DNA from: UBA11051 sp964390495
GTDB taxonomy: Bacteria > Armatimonadota > Zipacnadia > Zipacnadales > UBA11051
DNA length: 64,000 nucleotides
Assembly: GCA_964390495.1 (NCBI GenBank)
Contig: CAYMIN010000005.1
Location: forward strand, 112,755-176,754
Reading direction: 5' to 3'
In this document: in pieces, positions 25,601-33,414 of the stretch
How positions within the stretch are numbered: position 1 is the first letter of the stretch
Layout of the letters: every line of letters starts with the position of its first letter
The notes under the pieces: generated by a model
Databases searched by the model: none
Told to the model about the DNA's origin: nothing
The model's input: only the letters and a program-made list of their open reading frames with translations
Made by a program: the position numbers and the translations under genes

Positions 25601-27290
25601 GCACCGAGCCGTTCTCGAAGTAGCGGTAATCGTTCTCGGCCAGGGTGTATTCGATGGTGTGTCGCGGCACAATCGAGTAATAGCCGAGGGAATCCTCCTG
25701 CGGCTTCCAGGAAGTCACCTGGCCCTCGAAGGCGACAGATGCCTTCTTCAGCATGGCCGCCATCTGGCCGTCAACATCGCCGTAATAGCGGTGAAAATAC
25801 CGACTGAGCCAGTATATGCCCATCAGCGGAAAGGTGGTGTGGTTCCAGAGGATGGTGGTGCTGTTGTCCAGGTTGCCGTATTCGGAAGCATGACGTGGCA
25901 ACTCATGCAGCGTCATCATCAAAATATTGGTACACTCAAGCCGCTCCTGGTCGGTGAAGACCGGCGCCTCCTCTAGCACATCCCACATCGCCCCGAGCAT
26001 GTTGGAGGAGGTCTCCTCCGGCCAGGTCACGCGGTAGTTGGGGTTCTCCATGAAGCGCTGGCCGCAGTAGAGCAGGACCTGTTTGGCGCGCTCGGCCCAG
26101 GCTGGGTCGCCGGTATCCCGGTACTGCTGGGCGGCCGCCCAGAACACCCTCAGGGCGTCAATGGTCGGGTCCTGCGCCAGCAGCTTCGCGCGGGCTTCAT
26201 CACCCATCGGCTTGCTGCCGGAAACGTAAAGCAGGGGCTGATCCAGGCCCAGGTCGCGACCTTCGCCCAGCCGCGAGATGAAATCATCCACGCCGGCGGC
26301 CAGGCCCTGGTCATCGCTAGCCCCAATGACGATCACGTTCTTGCCCAGCGGACCGTTGTACGGCTCATGGACCGTCTGCAGCACGTACCGCCCCGGATCG
26401 GGCTTGAGCGCATCAATCTCCAGGTATTTGTTGAGATAGAGCCGCTCGACCATGCGGTTGTTATTGAGGTTGCCCAGGACGATAATGGTTTCCGGCGACT
26501 CGACGGTGCCCTGATACTCGCTGGTGACCGCCAGCCTGGCGCCGGATTTGGCCTCGATAGCGTTCGCCAGCTTGTCACCCAGAGCCTGGTATGCCTCACC
26601 TGCGGGCACCAGGATCGTCGCCGCCGGCTTGCCCTCAAGTGTAATCGGAGTGCGCAGGTTGAGCCCCCGCACCTTCTCGATGCCGAAGCTGCCCTTGCCC
26701 AGAAGCGGCCCGAGGATACTGCTCGTGTCTATATCCAGCTTGGTCAAAGAGGCGTCGTCAATCAGACTGTCACTGGTCCAGTAGTGCATGGTGTAAACGT
26801 ACATGCGGATCTGGGTGGTGCCCTCCGGGGCCTCGGCTGTGACGCTGCCCTGCTGCCAATCGCCGCCGATTGGAGGGGCGAGTTGGACCTGCTTGAGCGT
26901 GCCGCTGGGCAGGAAGCGCATCTGGATGTTGAGGGCGCCGTCATGGTTGCGGGCCAGAGCCTTGACCCAGACCGAGCCGCGGTAGAAGCTGCCACCCTCG
27001 GCGGCGACGGTCTGAATTACGCCGATGCTGTACTTGCTGTCCCGCTCCTGGGGACCGCTATCAATCAATCGCACCGCCCGCCGGCCGGAATGGGCCTGCT
27101 CCACGACCTGCAGAATTGACTCGGGGGCGCCGCCGGCATTTTGGGCCCAGGCTGTGGGGATACCATTGTCAGCAATCTCCTCGAAGCCGGGGTTGGTCAG
27201 AAGCTCCTGCGCGCAAGCCGGCCCCGCAAGCAAGACGGTGCTGGTCAACACCGCCAGTATCATAAGATCGCGGCTCAGTCTTGGCATCAT
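22635..27290 (-). CDS. Giant secreted toroid/heparinase-like protein with C-terminal FG-GAP propeller
   Basis: A 1551-residue exported protein. The start has AGGAG 5 nt upstream, and the signal peptide ends near GPACAQ (residue ~28). An N-terminal CBM4/9-like domain (LLTNPGFEE...) spans about 30-190. A segment resembling the GH67 N-terminal fold (KNVIVIGASDDQGLAAG) follows. Residues about 370-650 look like an alpha/alpha toroid, then a heparinase II/III-like beta-sandwich region (FREGLDADGEYFLLDGYARG). The last ~380 residues hold at least six FG-GAP/Ca-loop repeats (DLDADGKREIIV, DLDGDGVREVLV, DLEGDGNLDIIA, DLDRDGVQEIVI), a likely beta-propeller. Role: probably a polysaccharide lyase or hydrolase acting outside the cell. 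Activity and substrate are inferred only. Convergent with the OYE-GltD gene. Confidence 0.65.
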   Translation of the reverse strand: MMPRLSRDLMILAVLTSTVLLAGPACAQELLTNPGFEEIADNGIPTAWAQNAGGAPESILQVVEQAHSGRRAVRLIDSGPQERDSKYSIGVIQTVAAEGGSFYRGSVWVKALARNHDGALNIQMRFLPSGTLKQVQLAPPIGGDWQQGSVTAEAPEGTTQIRMYVYTMHYWTSDSLIDDASLTKLDIDTSSILGPLLGKGSFGIEKVRGLNLRTPITLEGKPAATILVPAGEAYQALGDKLANAIEAKSGARLAVTSEYQGTVESPETIIVLGNLNNNRMVERLYLNKYLEIDALKPDPGRYVLQTVHEPYNGPLGKNVIVIGASDDQGLAAGVDDFISRLGEGRDLGLDQPLLYVSGSKPMGDEARAKLLAQDPTIDALRVFWAAAQQYRDTGDPAWAERAKQVLLYCGQRFMENPNYRVTWPEETSSNMLGAMWDVLEEAPVFTDQERLECTNILMMTLHELPRHASEYGNLDNSTTILWNHTTFPLMGIYWLSRYFHRYYGDVDGQMAAMLKKASVAFEGQVTSWKPQEDSLGYYSIVPRHTIEYTLAENDYRYFENGSVRKHADYTIGICDNTGDPGGFGDSGYGHGPYVSNINWALWYYRDGKYLWWLNKVLESGYANPYDRGIEPREDPSIAGVKVFELHPQVYEYTKDKSYYGGPISPPNVPLEKTFDKISFREGLDADGEYFLLDGYARGKHLQYDGNAIIKYYADGEDWLIDGDYLVRNTTDHNMISVIRDGRCETLVPTCTALEVIGDLPTAGLTQTKVYGYNGADWTRSIFWLKGQFTVVMDELEAIEPGNYTFVGNWKTLAEGEQELAEGRIFKTSRTASGGVGSRGLMTVSRPAEGVESAVSFNDPHSRLDTGIELPAGQYAITTYASGTSSGSDSLYLSVDGADRVALHTPINRFGPSASSPTKDTPTPNIEVKGDGPHRFTFTLREGPGVMLDRFTIHNLEGEMVAEVQAEDAPPLPEGQLKEAGSSDFYVKNDGFAANTLAHRINHVGRKITYLRQRFGGQMAAAEKATLCNIFYNDTSDAPKHYDVRRWDDESVIVLKDGQPFAAFGVREQVAGPILVGNQMSVAMKNRYYAVGLTACEGLFSADRPVAAEIEISEAKAAISAPFDATVTKPDGSALKLNDGKATIDCKQWTGLASFHEELPKFFDEAMTQVMTPPAADEEMVAAFHEMQADWSTAIALEPGEDPQPIFTIYPVDLDADGKREIIVLRGKWAVCVDATGKVLWRFATGGKNRAVCAADLDGDGVREVLVGSDDEHIYVLNAQGEELRSHHANWPLRVGRSSVRQPKLSNLAVGDLEGDGNLDIIAAMLNGNLVRYDTDFNKQWRYDSIPHGTREMALIDLDRDGVQEIVIANKYGHVEAFSADGKRTGVVYSELGDVEMAIGNLDEDEDYEIANGSATGWFTLQQFDSGEKLYFHNYGFAWREAIMGDVTGDDCDELLVASETGYMYVLNAQAEVIAQIDFGEVVTDLALVAGEGKPLIAASLANGAVYLLNGNAEPLGRWQADSEVVMVETLQAGKGVKLLAATDDTVTCLGL

Positions 27291-27348
27291 GGTTTCTCCT
27301 AGTGCGTAGCGATGTTCCGCTCACCATTGATTTCGCCGCTGTGCAGCG

Positions 27349-27519
27349 ATGACCTGTCAGTGCAGGCCACGACGCTTTCAGTTCGCTCTAGGCGTGTTGC
27401 TAGCCGGCGCGGTCATGCTCATTGCGCTAGGGACTTGTGTAGGTCAATCGCAGAGGCGCCAAGTAGTGGCGAATACGTCTGCACAGGGTCACACGACTCA
27501 TTCTCCACGGGAAAAGTGA
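27349..27519 (+). CDS. Candidate 56-residue single-pass membrane microprotein
   Basis: An open frame of 56 codons from ATG at 27349 to TGA at 27517-27519. The N-terminus is basic (residues 6-9 RPRR), followed by a hydrophobic stretch FQFALGVLLAGAVMLIALG (about 10-28) and a polar tail. This positive-then-hydrophobic layout fits a membrane anchor with N-in topology. It occupies the only gap between two minus-strand genes, reading the other way. No clear Shine-Dalgarno sequence is present, and it may be a chance frame. No family recognised. Confidence 0.35.
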   Translation: MTCQCRPRRFQFALGVLLAGAVMLIALGTCVGQSQRRQVVANTSAQGHTTHSPREK

Positions 27520-27543
27520 TGCGGGGAATCTGTCTGCGCTCGG

Positions 27544-29229
27544 CTAGGCTACCGGCGTGGCGCTGGCGTAGGACCTGTCCACCTTAGTCAATCGCACCTT
27601 GAAATCCTGCTCGACCTTGGGCGAGGCTTCCGGAATGTCAATCGGGTAGCCGTTAACCGCCGCCACCAGGCCCATTGCGGGTACTGAGATCACCTCATCG
27701 GGATGGATCGTGAGCACCTGGCCGACCTCATGCGGCAGGTGCTGCTTACGGAACTGGCCGTCGGAGCCGCCGGTGATCTCGTAGCGCTCGGGGTGGATGT
27801 TCTCGGTGCTGCGGACGTAGAGCTTGGCTCCGGCCGCTTCCTCCAGTTGCTCAAGGTACTCGCCATGAGGCCCAATCAGCGTGAGCACCACGGCCGGGTC
27901 GGCCCAGATCAGATAGGCCTCATGGTTGTTGTGGGGTCGCGCGGCGCGGAGTTCGTCCTGGATGCGGGTGGCCACCGTTTCAGCCGACAGAATCCGCCCC
28001 CGGCCCTCGCAGCAGGGACAAGGCACTTGCATCTGGCGAGTCAGGCTGCGGCTGGTGCGCTTGCGGGTCATTTCGACAAGGCCCAGGCGGGTGATGTGGA
28101 GGATCCGGGTCTTCATGCGGTCATCACTGAAGGCCTCACGCAGCGCCTTGGAGACCTTGCGGCGATGGCGGGTGTTGTCCATGTCAATGAAGTCAATGAC
28201 GATGATACCGCCGATGTCGCGGAGGCGCAGTTGCCTGGCGATCTCCTCAGCCGCCTCCAGGTTGGTCCGCAGCACGGTGTCCTCCAGGCTTTTCGCGGCG
28301 ACGAATTTGCCGGTGTTGACATCTATAGTGGTCAGCGCCTCGGTCTGCTCGATGACGATGTGGCCGCCGTGAGGCAGCCAGACCTTGGGCCGCAGCGCCC
28401 GCTCGATCTCCTGGTGGATCCCGTAGTGCACCGTAATCGGGTCATCGCCTCGGTACAGTTCCACCTTCTTGCGCAGGTGCGGGGCGACGTTGTCACAGAG
28501 GTTGAGGATGCGGTCATAGGCGACCTTATCGTTGACCACGAAGGAGTTGATCTCGGCATCGAAGATGTCGCGGAACACGCCATAGACGAGGCTGGTATCT
28601 TCGTAGATCAGGGCCGGGGCCTTGGTGTGCGTTTGGCGGTTCTGGATCGAGCGCCAGATCTTGTTCAGGAACTTGATGTCATCCTCGAACTCGGTCAGGC
28701 TGGCGCCTTGGGCGCGCGTACGGACGATAATGCTGAAGCCTTTGGGCCTAACCTTGTGAGCCAGGTCGCGAAGACGTTGGCGCTCGGCCTCGTCCTCGAT
28801 CTTGCGTGACACACCGACTTTCTCCCGACCATCGGCGACCAGTACCAGGTAGCGACTGGGAAGGGATATGCGTCGGGTCGCGCGTGCCCCCTTGAGCTCC
28901 ATCGGCCCCTTGGTGACCTGCACCATGATCTGCTGGCCCTTCTTGACTACCTCGCCGATCGGGGGGAAAGAGCCCATCTTGTGGCGCATCTGGTGGCGCG
29001 AGGGTTCCTCGGTGAGGGCGTCTGAGACGTGCAGGAAGACATTCCGGTCTATGCCCACATCAACGAAGGCGGCGTCGAGACCGCGGACGACATTCTCCAC
29101 GCGGCCCATATAGACGTTGCCTACGACTTCCTGCTCTCTCTCGACCTTGTACTCCGCCAGCCGGCCATCTTCGACGATGGCCACCCGCGTCTCGCGCGGG
29201 TTAACATCTACAATAATATCAGTTTTCAT
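27544..29229 (-). CDS. Ribonuclease E/G family endoribonuclease
   Basis: A 561-residue Rne/Rng protein. The start at 29229 (MKTDIIVDVNPRETRVA) has AGAGG about 11 nt upstream. It shows the N-terminal S1-domain region (GNVYMGRVENVVRGLDAAFVDVG, about residues 38-60) and the catalytic core RQLRLRDIGGIIVIDFIDMD with the magnesium-binding acidic residues. The Zn-link region contains CPCCEGRG near residue 405. The length is longer than RNase G but lacks the long scaffold tail of E. coli RNase E. It cleaves single-stranded RNA in rRNA processing and mRNA decay. It follows the TIGR03960/TIGR03936 pair as in many bacteria, but with a ~200-nt leader. Confidence 0.93.
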   Translation of the reverse strand: MKTDIIVDVNPRETRVAIVEDGRLAEYKVEREQEVVGNVYMGRVENVVRGLDAAFVDVGIDRNVFLHVSDALTEEPSRHQMRHKMGSFPPIGEVVKKGQQIMVQVTKGPMELKGARATRRISLPSRYLVLVADGREKVGVSRKIEDEAERQRLRDLAHKVRPKGFSIIVRTRAQGASLTEFEDDIKFLNKIWRSIQNRQTHTKAPALIYEDTSLVYGVFRDIFDAEINSFVVNDKVAYDRILNLCDNVAPHLRKKVELYRGDDPITVHYGIHQEIERALRPKVWLPHGGHIVIEQTEALTTIDVNTGKFVAAKSLEDTVLRTNLEAAEEIARQLRLRDIGGIIVIDFIDMDNTRHRRKVSKALREAFSDDRMKTRILHITRLGLVEMTRKRTSRSLTRQMQVPCPCCEGRGRILSAETVATRIQDELRAARPHNNHEAYLIWADPAVVLTLIGPHGEYLEQLEEAAGAKLYVRSTENIHPERYEITGGSDGQFRKQHLPHEVGQVLTIHPDEVISVPAMGLVAAVNGYPIDIPEASPKVEQDFKVRLTKVDRSYASATPVA

Positions 29230-29262
29230 GTATCGCCAACCTCTTCGACGGCTGCCAACCAC

Positions 29263-29428
29263 TTTGGGGCGACAGTCTGCCGGATTGCTCCCCAGACTGC
29301 CCGCACCAATGGCAGCACAATATGTTGTTTATGACCTTGAACCTATCCGCTGCGTCAGGTGCCGGATTCGGCATCAACTAGCGAATTGTGTGCTTCGGCC
29401 ACCAATCGCAACGACACAGGCAACCGCC
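29263..29428. other. Gap between rng-like and DUF2344 genes (leader of RNase gene)
   Basis: About 200 nt of untranslated leader ahead of the RNase E/G start if it is read from the upstream operon. I see no tRNA, no clear terminator and no convincing small gene. RNase E leaders can be autoregulatory in other bacteria, but nothing specific is visible here. Confidence 0.35.
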
Positions 29429-30133
29429 TCAGGCCTCTGACGACGGTGTGCGGCCATTTTCAGGCGGCATCTCAAAATGCAGGCCGGTGCGTACCAGGCG
29501 GCGCCAGCCATGCTCGCTTGCGCCCACAAGATTGGCCAGGGCTGCCAGCAGCTCGGACGGCTTGACCAGCGTCTCTTCAGTAATTCCCACGCACATGCTC
29601 ACAGCATCCCCGACGGCCCGCAGCGCGTAGATATGCGGTCTTATGTCAAGCGAGCGCGTTCGGGTCTTGGTCTGGCGCTCGATGATCAGTTGGTCCTCGG
29701 CGAGCAGATTGGCAGTGGCCTGCGCCAGGGCCGCTGGCTGCACCTGATCTATGAAGTCGGGCAGCGCCTCATAGCTGGCGGCCTGCAGCTTGCCCCAGGA
29801 CAGCCGCCTAGTGGTTCGGCGTACCTGAATCTGACTGATGCGGAACCTTTCTAGCTGCGGTGCCAGGGCCGCATATAGTCGCTCGGCCTCCACCGGCTCG
29901 GCCAGCTCGACCGCGCAGAGTTCGGCAGTCCCCTCAGCGCCCACCGGCAGCGGTGGTGGGAAGCTGAGTTGGGCTCGCGGCGCAAAACCTTCACTGTATT
30001 GTACAGGTATTCGCGCCCGCCGTACAGCCCGATCAAATGCCCTGGCAATATCCAGATGCGCCAGATAGCGCAAGAGGCCACGCTTTTCGTAAGTCATCAG
30101 GGCGTAATAGCGCTCAGGCTGGCTCACGCACAT
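29429..30133 (-). CDS. TIGR03936-family radical-SAM-associated protein (DUF2344)
   Basis: A 234-residue protein. It starts MCVSQPERYYALMTYEKRG at 30133 with a GGTGGGG ribosome site and overlaps the end of the upstream radical SAM gene by 20 bp. It has the signature YLAHLDIARAFDRAVRRA near the N-terminus and SEGFAPRAQLSFPPPLPVG after it. The family (TIGR03936/DUF2344) is found next to, or fused to, the TIGR03960 B12-binding radical SAM protein and RNase E/G. Its biochemical role is not established. The overlap implies coupled translation and probably a complex with the radical SAM partner. Confidence 0.88.
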   Translation of the reverse strand: MCVSQPERYYALMTYEKRGLLRYLAHLDIARAFDRAVRRARIPVQYSEGFAPRAQLSFPPPLPVGAEGTAELCAVELAEPVEAERLYAALAPQLERFRISQIQVRRTTRRLSWGKLQAASYEALPDFIDQVQPAALAQATANLLAEDQLIIERQTKTRTRSLDIRPHIYALRAVGDAVSMCVGITEETLVKPSELLAALANLVGASEHGWRRLVRTGLHFEMPPENGRTPSSEA

Positions 30134-31970
30134 CCCCACCGTTGTAGCAAGTGGCGACCAGACGTTGCACTCCGCAGTTGGTACAGCCGTCGAGGCGGCA
30201 ATCGTCACTGGTAATTCCGGTCTCTGACTTCTCAAGCTCAGAAAGCAGATGCTCCTTGGTTACACCCACGTCAATATGGTCCCAGGGCAAGGCGGCCGTT
30301 ATCGGCAGCGGCGTCGCAGCCGTTTGCTGAATGTCAATACCGTGCTGAGCCGCCGCCCGCCGCCAGCGGTCATAGTCGAAATGCTCGGTCCAGGGATCGA
30401 GCATCGCCTCGGCGCGGAAGGCGGCCTCGATTATGTCGGCGGCGCGGCGATCACCCCGCGACAGGAAGGCCTCGACGACTGCGCCGGCCGCGTCATGGCA
30501 CCGAAGTCTGACCTGTTTGTGGCGGTCGAGACGCTCTTTCAGCAGGCAACGCTTGTGTTCAAACTGGTCGAGGCTTTCCTGAGCCGCCCATTGAAAGGGC
30601 GTGTGCGGCTTAGGGATAAACAGCGCGACGCTGAGGTTGAGCCGCAAACGCCCGCTGCGCTTGCCCAGATGCTCTCGCCCCAGATCGAGCATATTCTCAA
30701 CTGTCTGGGCGATGGCTAGAACATCTTCGTCAGTCTCGCCCGGCAGGCCGATCATGAAATAGAGCTTGATTCTATGCCAGCCGGCCTGCAGCGCCGCCGC
30801 CACGGCTGCGCTAAGATCGGCTTCGGTCACATTCTTGTTGATGCGGTCGCGCAGACGTTGAGAGCCGGCTTCGGGAGCGAAGGTCAGGCCGCTCTTCTTG
30901 ACCCGCTGTACGCGCCGGGCGAGCTCGACCCCGAACGCATCGGCGCGTATCGAGGGCAGGCCGATGGATACGCGGCGGTCGCTGAGGTCCTGGTGCAAAA
31001 GCTCCAGCAGCTCCGCGATGTGCGTGTAGTCGGTGCAACTCAACGAGGCCAGCGAAATCTGGTCATAGCCGGTCGCATCAATGATGTCATTGGCCAGACG
31101 GCGGAGGGTCGGCAGCGAGCGTTCCCTGGTGGGCCGGTAGATAGTCCCCGCCTGGCAGAAGCGGCATCCGCGGGTGCAGCCGCGGCTGATCTCTAGCTGG
31201 GCGCGGTCATGCACGGCCTCGCGGTAGGGCACCAGCGGCCGGGTCGGGAAGGGCGCTGTGTCCAGGTCCTCGACCACCCGCCTGCGCACTACCGGCTGAT
31301 CCGGCGAGGGCGGCTGCGCTACTATCAAGCCGCCGATCCGCTTAACCGGCCACAGCGCGGGCACATAGACGCCCTCCAGTCGGCTCAACTGCTCCAGGCA
31401 GCGGCGACGGTGAGCAGCATCGGTAAATGGCGGAGCCAAGCCGGCCAGCAGGTTCATGATCTCCTGGATGACTGCCTCGCCCTCGCCGATGACCAGGCCG
31501 TCAAAGAACGGTGCCATCGGCTCGGGATTGACCGCACACGGCCCACCAGCTATGATCAACGGCTCCCCGGCAGCGCGCTCAGCCGCCCGCAAAGTGATCC
31601 CGCCGAGGTCCAGCAGCGAAAGCACACCGGCATAGTTGAGCTCGTGCTGCAGAGTAATGCCGACCACATGGAAATTCCTCAGCGGCGTACCGGTCTCCAG
31701 CGAAGAGAGCAGAATACCCCTCCGGCGCAGCAGCTCGGCAGCATCGGACCAGGGATGATAGACACGCTCGCAGTAGGTGTCGGACCGGCTGTTGAGTATG
31801 TGATACAGGATATGCGAGCCGACGTGGGAGGTGCCCAGTTCATATACGTCGGGGTAACACAGCGCGAAACGGAGCGCGACAGCTTGCGGGTCCTTCTCGA
31901 CTAGGTTGTGTTCGCAGCCTATATATCGTGCGGGTCCAATAACTTCGTCAAGCCAGTCATCTTTATTCAT
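30114..31970 (-). CDS. TIGR03960-family B12-binding radical SAM protein
   Basis: A 618-residue protein. The N-terminal part (about 40-200) resembles a cobalamin-binding Rossmann domain (RFALCYPDVYELGTSHVG). The radical SAM 4Fe-4S cysteines are in SRGCTRGCRFCQAG, the CxxxCxxC pattern, at about residues 265-278. GLTFAPEAGSQRLRDRINK lies further on, and the C-terminus has CRLDGCTNCGVQ, a possible extra metal site. The family is conserved beside DUF2344 and RNase E/G, suggesting an RNA- or ribosome-linked role, but its reaction is not established. A strong promoter candidate lies just upstream. The start codon at 31970 lacks an obvious Shine-Dalgarno sequence. Confidence 0.92.
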   Translation of the reverse strand: MNKDDWLDEVIGPARYIGCEHNLVEKDPQAVALRFALCYPDVYELGTSHVGSHILYHILNSRSDTYCERVYHPWSDAAELLRRRGILLSSLETGTPLRNFHVVGITLQHELNYAGVLSLLDLGGITLRAAERAAGEPLIIAGGPCAVNPEPMAPFFDGLVIGEGEAVIQEIMNLLAGLAPPFTDAAHRRRCLEQLSRLEGVYVPALWPVKRIGGLIVAQPPSPDQPVVRRRVVEDLDTAPFPTRPLVPYREAVHDRAQLEISRGCTRGCRFCQAGTIYRPTRERSLPTLRRLANDIIDATGYDQISLASLSCTDYTHIAELLELLHQDLSDRRVSIGLPSIRADAFGVELARRVQRVKKSGLTFAPEAGSQRLRDRINKNVTEADLSAAVAAALQAGWHRIKLYFMIGLPGETDEDVLAIAQTVENMLDLGREHLGKRSGRLRLNLSVALFIPKPHTPFQWAAQESLDQFEHKRCLLKERLDRHKQVRLRCHDAAGAVVEAFLSRGDRRAADIIEAAFRAEAMLDPWTEHFDYDRWRRAAAQHGIDIQQTAATPLPITAALPWDHIDVGVTKEHLLSELEKSETGITSDDCRLDGCTNCGVQRLVATCYNGGDVREPA

Positions 31971-32008
31971 ATATCAATGCTACAGAAACGTTTGTCATTG
32001 CGTGTCTA

Positions 32009-32038
32009 ATGATACATCTTGGGCGGGGATATTGTCAA
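32009..32038 (-). promoter_or_regulatory. Sigma70-type promoter for TIGR03960/TIGR03936/RNase operon
   Basis: On the minus strand a perfect TTGACA (32033-32038), an 18-bp spacer and TATCAT (32009-32014). The predicted leader is only about 30 nt before the start at 31970. Confidence 0.72.
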
Positions 32039-32544
32039 ATTGCAGCAGAGAGACGGATGATAGGGACCAGGACAGCCCTCACCCTAACCATCTCCCAAGG
32101 CTATGCGTTACCCACATCTTGAGCGGTTATGCCGTGTGCGGTTGTCGTGTGGAAGGGCCGTGTCGAGCGCGGGACGCGAAGTGGCCCGCGAGAGGCCGGC
32201 CCAGGTGCTGGCAGCAACGGCCTCATCCTTACGCGGCATGGTGCCAGTCCGTGGGCCGGCCTCAGGTCGCTTCCGCTGCGCGAAATCGTCCTTCGACGCG
32301 GCCCTTCCAGTACGACGACGGCAGAAAACCGTCATCCCCTGGATTTGGGCAATGCATAGCTCCCAAGGCGAGAGGGAACAACGACAACGGCTTTGGCGCA
32401 GGGCGTGATAGATCACGCCCCTACAACGGCGGAGGTGGCAGCTTGCGGCTCAGTGCGAGGCCTTAGGCGCAGCCGAGGCAGGCTAAGAGCGAAACGCGAG
32501 CCAGGCCTTGATGATCAGTGGCAGCAGAGACTGCGTCGCATTTC
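32039..32544. other. Gene-free stretch with a palindromic repeat
   Basis: About 500 bp without a supportable gene. Several overlapping frames are open on both strands, as expected at this GC content, but none has a ribosome site or a recognisable product. The only structure I can point to is the GGGCGTGAT palindrome at 32401-32420. The terminator of the GNAT gene would be expected at the right end, but no stem with a T-run is visible. Confidence 0.5.
32401..32420. repeat. Palindromic intergenic repeat GGGCGTGAT-AG-ATCACGCCC
   Basis: A perfect inverted repeat with 9-bp arms and 2-bp centre, followed by CCTAC in the longer shared block ATCACGCCCCTAC. A degenerate copy is at 47968-47987. Confidence 0.75.
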
Positions 32545-33399
32545 TCAGCCCTTGGCCGGGCCGGAGGCGGCGTAGATGTACTGCGGATGGCCGGGGTGGG
32601 CGTTGTCGCCTCGGAACATGCGGATCAGATGGCGCTGCTTGCTGAAGCCGTACTTGCGGAGAAGCTCGCGGGTATTGGGGTTGGGCAGCAGCATGTCATT
32701 GTAGATGTGCTGGTCGCCGGCAGCAGCCAGTAGGGCCCGAAACAGCGTCTCAGCCGGCTCAGGTTCCAGAGCCACCAAGGGGCCCAGATGCGCGGCCTGA
32801 TAACCGGGCCGGAGAATGCCATAGGCGACCACCCGGCCGGCGTCGCGGATACACAGGGCCGTGTTCGGCTCCTCATTGACCAGCATTCCCAGCAGCCGCG
32901 AGCGGTCGGCGCCGAACACCGGCCGGTCAAACTCGCACAGGGCCGGGAATATGTCAGGGGTAATCGGCCCGACCGCGGGAAGCTGCAGCGGCTTTGTCCC
33001 TCGGCCCAGCCAGCGCTCCATCATGTATTCATCCACAAAGCCGAGAGTGTCATAGAGCTGCTTGCCCATTGGGGTAGCATCGAGCTTGACCGTGCCCACG
33101 CGCTCTTCGAGGTAATCAATTGCCGCATACAGCAACGCGGTCCCGATGCCCCGGCGGCGGTAGTGGGGATGCACCAGCACCATCGCCACCCAGCCGAACT
33201 TGTCCTCGTAGGTAGTGGTGGTGGCCGTACCGACGTCAACTCCGTCGCAGACGGCGACAAAGCAGCCCTGTGGCTCCAGAGCCAGCAACCGCTGCCAGTC
33301 GGCAGGTATCTGATTCCAGCCGGCAATCTCCTTAAGCTCCATACCGAGGCTGATGTCAGCGCTGGTCATAGTGCGAATTTGGACATGGCCGTGGCTCAT
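32545..33399 (-). CDS. GNAT-family N-acetyltransferase
   Basis: A 284-residue protein. Residues 1 to about 130 are a GNAT domain with the acetyl-CoA pyrophosphate loop RRRGIG in VLVHPHYRRRGIGTALL. The C-terminal ~150 residues look like a second, diverged GNAT-like half (ALCIRDAGRVVAYGILRPG). This two-domain form resembles the YitH/HolE-like acetyltransferases, but the acceptor is unknown. The start has AGGGAG upstream and lies 15 bp after the stop of the membrane protein gene, so it is the last gene of the AsdA-membrane protein-GNAT operon. Cytosolic. Confidence 0.82.
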   Translation of the reverse strand: MSHGHVQIRTMTSADISLGMELKEIAGWNQIPADWQRLLALEPQGCFVAVCDGVDVGTATTTTYEDKFGWVAMVLVHPHYRRRGIGTALLYAAIDYLEERVGTVKLDATPMGKQLYDTLGFVDEYMMERWLGRGTKPLQLPAVGPITPDIFPALCEFDRPVFGADRSRLLGMLVNEEPNTALCIRDAGRVVAYGILRPGYQAAHLGPLVALEPEPAETLFRALLAAAGDQHIYNDMLLPNPNTRELLRKYGFSKQRHLIRMFRGDNAHPGHPQYIYAASGPAKG

Positions 33400-33414
33400 C
33401 TGGCATAGTACTCC

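Noticed and set aside
27703..28809. 368-codon plus-strand frame inside the RNase E/G gene
   Set aside because: Antisense shadow of a conserved gene; no ribosome site.
32103..32466. Overlapping frames of about 60-185 codons in the gap before the GNAT gene
   Set aside because: Arg-rich, overlapping on both strands, no start signal or family; treated as non-coding.
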